From Eimeria necatrix (taxonomy: Eukaryota; Apicomplexa; Conoidasida; Eucoccidiorida; Eimeriidae), in NCBI RefSeq assembly GCF_000499385.1, contig NW_013652012.1, positions 1 to 57,500 of the forward strand: 57,500 nucleotides of DNA. The letters run 5' to 3'. The position numbers and the translations under genes are program-made. Positions 47,474-57,468 of this stretch are shown piece by piece; the stretch's first letter is position 1; the number at the start of each line of letters is the position of its first letter. The notes below the pieces were generated by a model that had not been told where the DNA came from, searched no databases, and was given only the letters and a program-made list of their open reading frames with translations.

Positions 47474-48779
47474 CGCACCGAGGACTCTGTGGGGCTCGAA
47501 GGGGTCGATGATCGTCAAGAAAAGGCGCCTGCCGAGCCACCTCGCGGATCTGCCGTTGGCCAGCAAAGCCTCGAAGCTTTCGTCTTCTGCTGCAGAGCCC
47601 TCAGGCGCTGCTGCGGAGTCGCGCCAGGCCGTCTGCGGCCACGGCAGCGAAGACTTGGGAAAAGGCCGCGAGCTGAACTGCTCCGCCTTCGCAGTGGGAA
47701 ACAGCGACAAGTCCTTGATGTTCAGCGTGAAGCTCGCGCCGTTGAACTGCACCGTGTAAAACCTGCGCCCACCCTAAACCCTAAACCCTAAACCCTAAAC
47801 CCTAAACCCTAAACCCTAAACCCTCAGCCGGAAACCCCAGCCTCCGAGCCCAAGCCCTACACCCTAACCCTGAAGTGGAAGCCCCAGGAGCGGGGCTCCA
47901 AACCCTCAACTTTAAAGCGGAAACCCCAGGCTCTGAGCCCCAAACCCTAAACCCCAAACCCTAAAGCGGAAACCCAGGATTTGAGCCCGAAACCCGAACC
48001 CTGAGCTCCACACCCTCGACAACAGGCTTTGACACCGAAGCCCCTCACCCTGAACCTGAAAACCTAAACCCTAAACCCTCATAACCCTAGAATCTTGCTG
48101 CAGACCTGGCTGCGCTTTTAGCTGCTTGTGGCCAGCTCAAAACCCCAAAAACCCCAAGCCCTAAACACCCCAGCCTCTTCTCCCCAAACCCTACCTGAAA
48201 AACGCCCGCAGCAGATCCAGCAGCCGCGGCCTCGGGCCCTGCAGCAGCACAACAGCCCCCAAGACAGCAGCAAGCTGCTTCCGCAGCTCTGGGGAGTTGG
48301 GGCTGGCCGGAAGCTCCGGGTGGGCAAAGACAATGGCCTTAGAGGCCTGCCTGATCTTTTGGAGGGTTTGTGCAGCTGCTGCTGCTGAGGGCAGCTGCCC
48401 CAGGCCGTGGCCGTAGCCGCTCATGCGAAACGCTGCAGCAGTTGCTGCTGCTGCTGCTGCTGCTGCGCTCGCCATCAGCAAGTGCCGGCTGTAAGCCTCG
48501 GTCGACAAACCCTCCAGGTCCTCGGGCCACTTGGAGCCGCCGCAGCCGCTCCAAGGGCCACACCGGCACATATCGCTGTTGCTGCCGTCGCTGCTGCTGC
48601 TGCTGCTGCTGCTGCCGTCGCTGCTGTTGCTGCTATCGCTCCGCGCCACAGAAACGTAAGTGGAAGACAAAGGCCTGTTGAGTCCCCTCTCCGGGTCAAA
48701 AAAATAGACATCTGACGCAGAGTCCTCCGGCAGGGCATTCAAAGGGTATGGGACTAAGCCCCCGCACGCGGAGCAGCGT

Positions 48780-48815
<36 letters not shown>

Positions 48816-49486
48816 CCCGCGTGCTGCTGCTGCTGCTCCTCCTCCTGCTCGTGCTGCGGCAGTCGCAGCTGGAAATTCGGAAGCAGAGGCAACCACGTGG
48901 GGTCCCCCAGGGCCCAGTAAATGTCGAGCAGCTGCTGCCAAGTCCCTTGCTGGTCGGGAGAGCAATTCAACTGCTGCTGCTTCTGCTCCGGCAGCAGCTC
49001 CAGCTGCTGCTGCTGCGGCTGAAAGAGACAACGCTGCAGGAAATAGACCCCTGCCAGCTGCCAGGAGTAGCTGTTAGTGAAGCCCTTAGCCCCGTCACTG
49101 CGAAGAAGTAGCACAGCAAGCCGCAGCAGCAGGCGCTGCAGCTAAGGCAGCAAAGCTAGCCAGCAGCAGCAGCAAAAGCGGACATAGCAGCAGCCGACTG
49201 CCGAGCCTCCTGCGGCACCCGCAGTTTCCCAAGCTCACTCGCGCGCACGCGTAGCAGCACCGCCGCACTTGCAGGTGCTGCAGCAACAGCAGCAAAAGCA
49301 GCAGCAGCAGCAGCAACCTACCCTACGTCTCTCCTTTTCACCCAGTACTTCAGCAGCCTCAGGAACTGCTGCACTTCCGGGCCGCAGCCAACGCTGTAGG
49401 CCCTCATGAGCCTCGAGTTGTGGAGGGGGCCCACGTGGTTGAAAGTGAGGTCGCATTCGCCGAAGGAGATCAGAGGCACCACGCGG

Positions 49487-49525
<39 letters not shown>

Positions 49526-50470
49526 GGGTCGCTGCTGCTGCTGCTGCTGCGGTGCTGCTGGTGGTAGTGGTCGCCGCAGTCCGCGTCTGCCGCCGCTGCT
49601 GCAGCAACTTCGAAGGAGAAGCTCCTCACTGTGCAGGGCGCCATTGAATCCGAGCAGTAGCCATCTTGCAGCCACGGAATCTCTACAGCAACAGCAGCAG
49701 CAGCAGGAACAACCGCAGCAGCACGTGCTGCTGCTGTCTCCGCCGTGGGCCGTTCACGGAGGAACGGGAACCGCCGGTTTCTCTGCATCAGCAGCAACAA
49801 TACAGCAGCAACACTGCAGCAGCAGCATAAGCAGCAGCAAGGATCAAGCGACCCCACGACTGGCCGCTCCTTCCTCCCTCTTCACAGCAGCAGCAGCAAC
49901 AGCAACCGCAGCAGAGGTAACATGCGTAAACTACTCCCACTCTACCAGCAACAGCAGCAACAGACGCAGCAGCCGCAGCAGCAGCCGCAGCAGCAGCTGC
50001 AGCAGCTGCAGCACCCGCAGCTGCAGCACCCGCAGCAGCAGCCGTAGCCCCAGCAGCTCACGCGTTTGATGGTGTTTGTGAGCCGAGTCTCGACAGCAGT
50101 GAACGGCAGCCGACAGAGGCTGTTGCTGCGGGCGGGCGTTGCCCCACGGTGGCGTTTTGCTGCCGCTTCTGCTGCGCTGCTGCTGCTGCTGCTGCTGCTG
50201 CTGTCGAGCTCCGCGTCACTCTCCGCGCCCGAGGGATGGGGGCCCCTCAGCGCAGGCCATTTGATGCGCACAAGAGGAAATCTGGCAAGTTCAGAAAAGC
50301 TAACTTGGGGGCCCCCCAGCAGCTCCTGCTGCATGCAGAAGGGGGGCCCCAGCCGCAGCAGCAGCCGCTCAGCAGCACAGGCCATTTTCCGGCCCGCAGC
50401 AATAGAGGAGAAGCGAAGAACAGCTTCTTTGTTGTCCGCAGCAGCAGGCAGGTCTGCTTCCGCCTCCTCA

Positions 50471-50508
<38 letters not shown>

Positions 50509-53451
50509 GTCTTCTGCCTCCGATGCGTTATCGCTCTCGTCTGCTGCGTCGCTCGGGACGCATAGCTGCTCCTCCTCGCGCGCCTCCTCTTGCTGCTGCT
50601 CTTCCTGCTGCTGCTCTTCCTGCTGCTGCTCTTCCTGCTGCTGCTCTTCCTGCTGCTGCTCTTCCTGCTCTTCCTGCTGCTCCTCCTGCTGCGAGTCTTC
50701 TGGTCCCGCAAGGCGGTTCCCAATGGTTCGCCCTTTGCTCTGGAAATACAACACAGAGACGCCGAAGACACAACAGCAACTCTGTCCACTCTACCCCTGC
50801 TGCTGCTGCAGCAGCAGCAGCAGTTGCAGCAGCTGCAGCAGTAACCGCAGCGAGTGGAACAGCAGCAACAGCAGCAAAAAAGCTGACGCACCGCCCATGG
50901 TTGAATCTTGAGAACAGCTTTCGGCTGCTGCAGCAGCCAATCTGCCTGCTGCTGCTGCAGCGCAGCAGGAAGCAGCACCCCCAAGTCAATGTCGCTGTTG
51001 CTGACAGCAACGCCGGTGGCTGCAGAGCCGCTCAGCAGCGGCCGGCAGCAAAATAAACCCTCGCAAATAAAGCTAGACAGCAGGTAGCTCTGAAAACGTA
51101 GCAACCAAACCCTAAACCCTAAACCCTAAACCCTAAACCCTAAATCCCGATTCCTGGTCGATGGAAACCACTTAAAGCCCGCTACCTCTTAAAGGTGCAC
51201 AAATTAATCAAGAACTCGCGCTTTGGGCTGCGCCTGCTGCTGGAGCAAAGGCTTACACGAACAAGGGCCTCTATCTGCTGCTGCCGCAGCGCCAGAGAGT
51301 CAGCGAGCCGCTGCAGCTGCTGCTCCGTCTCGGAGCTTTCTGGACAGTCGCCAGAAGCAGCAGCAGCAGCAGCAGCAGCAGCGCCTTCGTCGGCCTGCTT
51401 GGACAGACTGAAGCTCAGCCGATCACAAGGGCTGACGCTAAAGGCGAACAACCTGCAGCAGCAGCAGCAGCACCTTGGCAGCAGCGGCAGCTAGGTAGCA
51501 GCAGCATAGCATCACTTCGGCAGCAGGCGGGAGGGAAGCAAGCGAGGAGGGCGTGGCCAACAGACAGGCAGCAACAGCAGCAACAGCAAAGCGAGGGAAG
51601 GAGCTGCAGCCCAGGCGACGCTGTTTCTGCCCTGCTGCTGCTGCTGCTGCAGCAGCTGCAGCAGTGGCAGCAGCAAGACAGAAACAGCGCGACCTCAGCA
51701 GCTGACTGCGCCCAAGAGAGCCCAAGCCAGAGAGCAGCAGCAAACGGAGACCACTCAGGAGCAAAAAGCAAGAAAAAGATGAAAAAATGAAAACAGAGTT
51801 TTGAAAACTTACGCAAATCTGTCGACAAAGGACTTGGCCACTCGCCGGCGCTCCACAGCGCACTTCACAACAGCCCACAGCGCCTGCTGCTGCAGCGCGT
51901 CGAGCTGCTGCAGCTGCAGCTGCAGCTTCTCCAGCAGCGACCCCACATAAACGAAGTCTGTGATGCTGACATCCAGGCGAAAGGCTTCGTTTTTGCGGGG
52001 CCCGTGAGCAGCAGCAATGTCGATGCGGCAGAACAGCAGCAGCACCTGCGCGCAGCAGCAGCAGCAGCAAGAGATGCAGCAGCACCCTCCTCGACAGCGC
52101 CAGCAAATCCTGACGCGCAGCAGGCGCTTTAAACCAACACGCAGCAGCAACAGCAGCAGCAACAGCAGAAACAAGAACAAGGCTTGCGTCGCCATCAGCA
52201 AAAACAGCAGCAGCAGCGCCAAAACTGTCGCCAGCACCGCTGGTATTCCCTCAAGCTGCCGCTGCAGCAGCAGCAGCATCAGCAATGGCAATATCAGCAG
52301 CAGCACGCCCCCCGCTGCAACGTCCGCAGCAACAGCAGCAGCAGCAGCAGCACGACGAGCAGCGGCAGCGTCGCAGCTGCAGCCACCCCACAGCAAAAGC
52401 TGCCATGCCGACGAGGTCACGACAGCAAGCCCGAGCTGCACCAAAACCAGCAGCAGCAGCAGCAGCAGTTCCCCCTGCGCAGCAGCAGCAATAGCAGCAG
52501 CAGCAGCAGCAGCAGGTACCCGAAGCACGAAGTCCACTGCCTCTCGCTTGGGCCTGACAGCAATGAGAGAAGGAAATGCTGTGCCTGGGAAGGCCAAGTG
52601 GCGAAGGGCCCCCAGCAGCTGCTGCTTCAGTTTTGCTTCTGCTGCTCCTCGCAGCAAAATGGCCAAGTCCACTTTTCGCTTTATGCTGCTGCGCTGCACC
52701 AGGGGCTCCAGCAGCAGCAAAATCCCCCGCTCCAGCCCCCCCAGAAACGGCAGCGGCAGCAAGCAGCAGCAGTACAGGCTCAGCAACTGACACGCAGCAG
52801 CAGCACACCAAACACTCGCACGCAACACTCAAACAAACCTAATGCAGCAGCTGCTCCTGCTGCAGCAGCTGATCCTGCTGCAGCAGCTGCTCTTGCTGCA
52901 GCAGCTTCTCCTGCTGCAGCAGCTGATCCTGCTGCAGCAGCTGCTCTTGCTGCAGCAGCTGCTCCTGCTGCAGCAGCTGCTCCTGCTGCAGCAGCTGCTC
53001 CTGCTGCAGCAGATCTTCCTGTTGCAGCAGCTGGTCCTGCTACAGCAGCTGGCCTCGCCGCAACAGCAGTTGGTCCTGCTGCAGCAGCTGGCCTTGCAGC
53101 AGCAGCAGTTGGTCCTGCTGCTGCAGCTGGCCCTGCTGAAACAGCCGGCCCTGCCGCAGCAGATGCTCTCGCTGCAGCAGCTGGTTCTGCTGCAGCAGCT
53201 GGTTCTGCTGCAGCAGCTGCTGGCATGGCTAGCAAAAGAGGAAGCTAGGTGGACAAACGCCGGCTTAGGGCCTTCTGCTGCTGCGGTTGCTGCTGCAAAA
53301 GGCGCAGGGCCAAGTGCAGCAGCAAAACACGCAGCAGCAGCAGAAGCCAAAAAGCAGCGCTTCGCAGCAGCAGCAGCAGCCACGCGCCAGCTGCAGGTGC
53401 AGCCGACAAAGTATTGCACCAGCAGTCGCAAAAGCAGCAACTGCTGCCGTC

Positions 53452-53495
<44 letters not shown>

Positions 53496-53644
53496 CTACT
53501 TCTTCACTCTGGGACTGCAAGTAGTGGTTCAATAAGAGCTTCCGCAGCTTCAGGTCTGGTGGCTGCTCGTTTGCTGCAGCAACACAGCCTGCTGCAGCAG
53601 TGCCTTCCGTAAAGCTAACCACGCGCAGCACGTGCGACTGCTGC

Positions 53645-53680
<36 letters not shown>

Positions 53681-54017
53681 GGCAGCCGCTGCAGGCTCTT
53701 CGAGCCCCCTTGCTCCAGAGCTTCGTCCCGCTGCAGCACCCGCAGCACGCGGCCCCTAAACTGCAGGCAGCCGCCGGACTGCGGCGCACTTTGCTGCTGT
53801 CGCTGCTGCTGCTGCTGACGCTGCTGCTGCTGCTGACGCTGCTGCTGCTGTTGGCGCTGCTGCGCTTGCTGCTGCTTCGGAGGCTGCTGACATTGCGGAG
53901 GCTGATGAGGTTGCTGCTGCCGCTGCTGACGTTGCTGCGGGTGCTGGAGTTGCTGCTGCTGCTGGCGCTGCTGCTCCTGCTGGGGCTGCTGCTGTTGACG
54001 GCGCCGTCCCTGCTGTG

Positions 54018-54055
<38 letters not shown>

Positions 54056-54496
54056 GGCTGCTCCTGACGATGCTGTGAATCCTGCGATTGTGGCTCCTGC
54101 TGCTGGCGCTGCTGTGTCTGCTTTTGTTGCTGCAGCTGCTGACGCTGCTTCGGCTGCTGAAACTGCTGCGGCTGCTGCGACTGTTGCTGCTGCTGACGCT
54201 GCCGTGCCTGCTGCGGTTGCTGCTGCTGCTGCGGCTGCTGCGGCTGCTGCTGCTGCTGCTGCGGCTGCCGGCTCGAAGCCCGCTGCAGCTGCCTCTTTGT
54301 TAGCTGCCGCTGCTCACTCTGCTGATCCTGATTTTGCTGCTGTTGCTGCTGCTGCTGTTGTTGGCGGTGATGCTGGTGCTGCTGCTCCCGCTGCACCTGT
54401 TGTTGCCGACGCGGCTGCTGCTGCTGTTCCTTCTGCTGCTGCTGCTGTTGCTTTTGTTCCTCTACAGGCCTCCCGCATTCTTGGAGCTGCTGCTGG

Positions 54497-54528
<32 letters not shown>

Positions 54529-54866
54529 TGGTTGTTGCTGCTGCCGTCGCTCCTCCCTCTGCTGGCGCGGCGTCGCAGAACCTGACTCAGACCGATCTGG
54601 CCGTTGCTGCTGCTGCTGCTGCTGCTGCGTCTTCTGCTGCTGCTGCTGCCGTCGCAGTTGCTGCTGCTGGCGCTTTAAATCTCGCTGCTCCCTCTGCTGC
54701 TGCCGCTGCTGCGTCTGCTGCCGTTGCAGTGGCTGCTGATTCTGGTGCTGCCGCTGCAGCTGCTGCTGAGGTTCTTGCTCCTCGAATGGCCCATGGCCCT
54801 CCTGTTCCTGCGGGTGTTGCTGCTGCTGCTGCTCTTGCTGTCGCTCGTGCTGCTGCCTCGGCGCCC

Positions 54867-54901
<35 letters not shown>

Positions 54902-54984
54902 AGACTCTGCTGGGAGTCGGAGGGATGCCCAGACTGCGGCCTCCGATTTCGTATGGGCTGATGAGGCCGCTGGCGATGCTGCAC

Positions 54985-55024
<40 letters not shown>

Positions 55025-55134
55025 CCCTGGCGGCCAAGACGCGAAGCTTGTCCTTGCTGCTGCTGCAGCACCTCCTGCGGCTCCGGCTGCAGCAGCGGCC
55101 TGACGCTAAGGTCGTCGCCCTGCTGCAGCGCCAT
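46687..55134 (-). CDS. Non-canonical poly(A)/uridylyl polymerase with two nucleotidyltransferase-like modules (about 1700+ aa)
   Basis: This Cid1/TUT-type polymerase adds nucleotides to RNA 3' ends. Exons: 55134-53500, 52693-52520, 52045-51813, 51437-51257, 51089-50892, 50739-50062, 49680-49322, 49097-48195, 47762-47479, 47297-46805, 46732-46687; phases fit throughout, but one or more exons between 53.5 and 52.7 kb are probably missing. Exon 1 is mostly poly-Gln, ending DLKLRKLLLNHYLQSQSEE. Module 1: KRKVDLAILL, FRLDVSITD, ALWAVVKCAVERRRVA. Module 2 is complete: LLSGSAATGVAVSNSDIDLG (two catalytic Asp), SFGECDLTFNHVGPLHNSRL (third Asp), LRLLKYWVKRRDVG, GFTNSYSWQLAGVYFLQ (nucleotide recognition) and, in the PAP-associated domain, LLRAFFR/FYTVQFNG and IIDPFEPHRVLG. 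Gln, Ala, Ser and QQQEE runs interrupt the fold. The last exon is short and less certain. Whether it prefers UTP or ATP cannot be read here. Confidence 0.83.
47771..48085. repeat. Telomere-repeat block forming most of an intron
   Basis: Seven tandem AAACCCT heptamers (47771-47824) are followed by about 260 bp of degenerate copies (CCCTAAACCCT, GGAAACCCCAG, AAACCCTAAACCC). The block fills most of the 432-bp intron 48194-47763 of the nucleotidyltransferase gene, where the sense strand carries TTTAGGG up to the acceptor. Confidence 0.95.
50586..50690 (-). repeat. 15-bp tandem repeat encoding QQQEE
   Basis: Tandem 15-bp units (GCTGCTGCTCTTCCT on plus) encode QQQEE on the sense strand, about five clean copies flanked by shorter EEQ variants. 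They sit between the second and third catalytic Asp of module 2 of the nucleotidyltransferase. Confidence 0.9.
51107..51145. repeat. Interstitial telomere-like tract (AAACCCT)n
   Basis: About five AAACCCT units lie just upstream (in sense direction) of the acceptor of the exon carrying the SDIDL active site, inside the intron 51256-51090 of the nucleotidyltransferase gene. Confidence 0.92.
52843..53222. repeat. 18-bp palindromic minisatellite
   Basis: About twenty units of an 18-bp repeat, consensus CTGNTCCTGCTGCAGCAG, run head to tail. Each contains the perfect palindrome CTGCTGCAGCAG. Units on the right side (after 53010) are more diverged and some are 21 bp. The array is in a predicted intron of the nucleotidyltransferase gene, and is open in several frames on both strands, which creates misleading long Leu/Gln, Ala and Cys/Ser frames. 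Confidence 0.93.
53640..55070 (-). repeat. Long CAG/CAA region encoding the poly-Gln N-terminus
   Basis: Dense CAG codons broken by CGG, CAA, CCG and GAG on the sense strand fill most of exon 1 of the nucleotidyltransferase, giving hundreds of Gln with scattered Arg, Pro and His. The complementary frames appear as poly-Ala and poly-Leu and are not genes. Confidence 0.9.
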
Positions 55135-55739
55135 TGCGCTGACGGAGTGTCTTCTTGCTGCTGCAGCAGCAGAAGCAGCAGCAATTGCTGCTGCGCCTGC
55201 TGCCCCTCAAAGGCTCCTCAGCCCCGACAGAGAAGCCCCCTGACGGATCAGCTGCTGCGTCCTCAAGTCATAAAGATAAGCAAGAGCTGCGGCTGCAGCA
55301 GCTAAGAGCAGCAGCAGCAGCGCAGCAACTGCACACTGGACGAGACGCCAGGGTGTACGCGCAGCCCGAAGGGGCGAAATAGCGGAAAGTCAAAAGAAAA
55401 TTGGCTACAGACCTCACTAAAAACAAGAACCTGCGCTGCTGCTGCTGTAGTTGCTGCTGCTGCTCTTTATATAGTTCCTTTTTGCTGCTCTGCCTGCTGC
55501 TGCTCACGGTGGTCTTGCTGGTCAAGTGTTGCTGCAGGGCTGCATGCAGCAACGAAAACTTGAAGTAGCGCGAATGCCGGTGTCTTCTGCTGCAATTATT
55601 ATTAGTTCTGCTGCAGCAACGACAAGAACAACGGCAGCAACGGCAGCAGCAACAGCAGCAGCAACTGCTGCAGCAGCAGCAGGGAGGCCCCGCTGCAGAA
55701 CACGCACGGCACTACGGGCTGCCAAGAACAACAGCTTCG
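55135..55739. other. Short divergent intergenic region
   Basis: This 605-bp stretch separates the start of the nucleotidyltransferase (minus) from the start of the helical-repeat protein (plus). It should contain both promoters. AGC-type triplets continue through it. No other element is recognised. Confidence 0.5.
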
Positions 55740-56000
55740 ATGGTGGCTGCAGCTGCTGCCTGGCAGTCGGTGGTACGAGGTGGCATTTCCCCGGCAATTC
55801 GTGCTGCTGCTGCGGCTGCTGCTGCTGCTGCTGCAGCTGCTGCTGGTTGTGGTCCCACCCTAACACTTTGCTGCCTGCAGCCGACGCAGCAGCGCTCTTG
55901 CCGCCACTACAGCAGCAGCCTTGGCAGCAGGGAGGGCCCGCAGGGGCAGGCAGCAGCAGCACACCCAGCAGCAGCAGAAGACCCAGCAGCAGCAGCGGAC

Positions 56001-56033
<33 letters not shown>

Positions 56034-56319
56034 CGTCTGCCGTCGGCGCAGCTAGTAGGCATTGACTTCCTGCCTTCTGCAATCCCCCAGCTGCCAGCGC
56101 AGCTGCTTGCTGCTGCAGCAAGACGTTTGCTGCTGCAGGGCATTGAAGACTCGGAAGCCTGGCAGCTGCTGGGGGCAAGAGCAGCAGAGACGGCGCAGCA
56201 GCTCTCGCTGCAGCACTGTGCTGCAGTCCTCAAGTGTACGTACACGCTGCTGCTGCTGCTGCTGCTGGCCTTGCTGCAGGACCTTGAGGCAAAGTAAAAG
56301 AGACACGGAAGCAAACCAA

Positions 56320-56352
<33 letters not shown>

Positions 56353-56515
56353 CTTAGGTTTTGCTGCTAGGAGATACCGGGACTTCTGCTGCTTCAATGC
56401 AGTAACGAGCCGATTAACGGATATTGTGCGTCATCATTTGCTGCTGCTGCTGCTGCTGCTGATCTGTGCCTGGGTTTTCCCTTTGGCGCTGCTGCTGCTT
56501 CTCCTGTCTTTTGAG

Positions 56516-56549
<34 letters not shown>

Positions 56550-56649
56550 ACATACGCTCGTTTGCGCTCAGTGTGTGGAGTGCTGCTGCTGCGCTTTCTC
56601 CCTGATTATTCTGACCTGTTTTCCCGCTGCTGCCGCTGCTGCTGCTGCC

Positions 56650-56684
<35 letters not shown>

Positions 56685-56986
56685 TTAAAGGCAGCAAACT
56701 TGAGTGGCGCATGCAGGCCCCTGCTGCTTTTGCTGCAAAAGAGGCTTCTGCAAATTGCCCAGAGCCTTAAGCCCAAAGACCTCGCCAACGCCGCGCACGC
56801 CCTGGCCAAGCTGTCAGTCTGCTGCTGCTGCTGCTGCGCTGCTGCTGCTGCGCTGCTGCTGCTGCTGCTGCTGCCACTGTTGTTGTTGCTGCTGCTGTTT
56901 TTTGTGGCCGTTCGCGTTGAGGGGAACGGTGGCTCGCGTGCGCATTCGCCGGAGGGCGTCTGAAGGATGGGAAACTCCGGGACTGC

Positions 56987-57031
<45 letters not shown>

Positions 57032-57468
57032 AGACATGTGCGCGATGAGGCCCTCTACAAGGCAATCGCGGGTAAGTGAGAGACCCCCTCGTGGTTTGCT
57101 TCCGGCTGTCTTCGCTTCTTTATTCTGTTTGCTGCTGCTGTACTCTGCTGCTGCTGCTGCTATGTTTGCTGCTGCATTGCTGCTGTGCTGCTGATCTGCT
57201 GCTGCTGCTGCTGGCTCTTGGCGCCCAGCTGCTGCTGTTGCTGCTCGTGTCTCGAGTTGGCTCTTCGCCTCCGCAGCAACAGCTCAGGCTTTAGTGCCGC
57301 CTGATATGGGGCAGCTGCCACTCGGGGTTTAGGGTTTAGGGTTTAGGGTTTAGGGTTTAGGGTTTTCCAGGATTCAACTGTCTGAGGTGTGCCTGCAGAT
57401 GCGTTGGTGGCCAAGGTTTCCCTCTTGACGCCCATGGGGCTAGCCAAGACTGCAACAGCACTGGCATG
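55740..57468 (+). CDS. Organellar helical-repeat (OPR/RAP-type) RNA-binding protein, 5' part
   Basis: Apicomplexan heptatricopeptide/RAP-family proteins are organellar RNA-binding proteins made of degenerate helical repeats. The ATG at 55740 opens MVAAAAAWQSVVRGGISPAI, a basic, acid-free mitochondrial-type presequence, followed by Ala runs and RRSCRHYSSS-like basic sequence. Exon 1, 55740-56233, ends in a repeat-like helix pair (EAWQLLGARAAETAQQLSLQ, AAVLK). Exon 2, 56717-56816, gives KRLLQIAQSLKPKDLANAAH and ALAKL, the diagnostic repeat. 57034-57071 gives VRDEALYKAIAG and 57399-57468 gives DALVAKVSLLTPMGLAKTAT and ALAW. The last two join in phase, but the link from exon 2 to 57034 does not, so an exon or border is wrong there. 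The gene runs past the right edge, so a C-terminal RAP domain cannot be checked. Confidence 0.7.
57326..57366 (+). repeat. Interstitial telomere-like tract (TTTAGGG)n
   Basis: Five to six TTTAGGG units lie in the intron (57072-57398) between two repeat-coding exons of the helical-repeat protein gene. The sense strand carries the G-rich form, opposite on the plus strand to the tracts at 47.8 and 51.1 kb but the same relative to transcription. Confidence 0.92.

Noticed and set aside
47771..48085. True chromosome end (telomere)
   Set aside because: Coding exons of the same protein continue in phase on both sides, and further genes lie to the right, so the tract is interstitial.
52843..53222. 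CRISPR-like array of regular repeats
   Set aside because: The units are contiguous without unique spacers, made of trinucleotides, and the genome is eukaryotic. It is a minisatellite.
52184..53248. Plus-strand frame of about 354 residues rich in Gln and Ala
   Set aside because: It runs across the 18-bp minisatellite and the antisense of exons with clear nucleotidyltransferase motifs. It has no motif of its own.
54015..55103. A 362-residue plus-strand Ala-rich open frame and similar Leu- and Cys-rich frames over 46-57 kb
   Set aside because: They are the complementary or shifted readings of CAG tracts in the minus-strand nucleotidyltransferase gene. A repeat of three bases cannot create stops, so long open frames arise by default.
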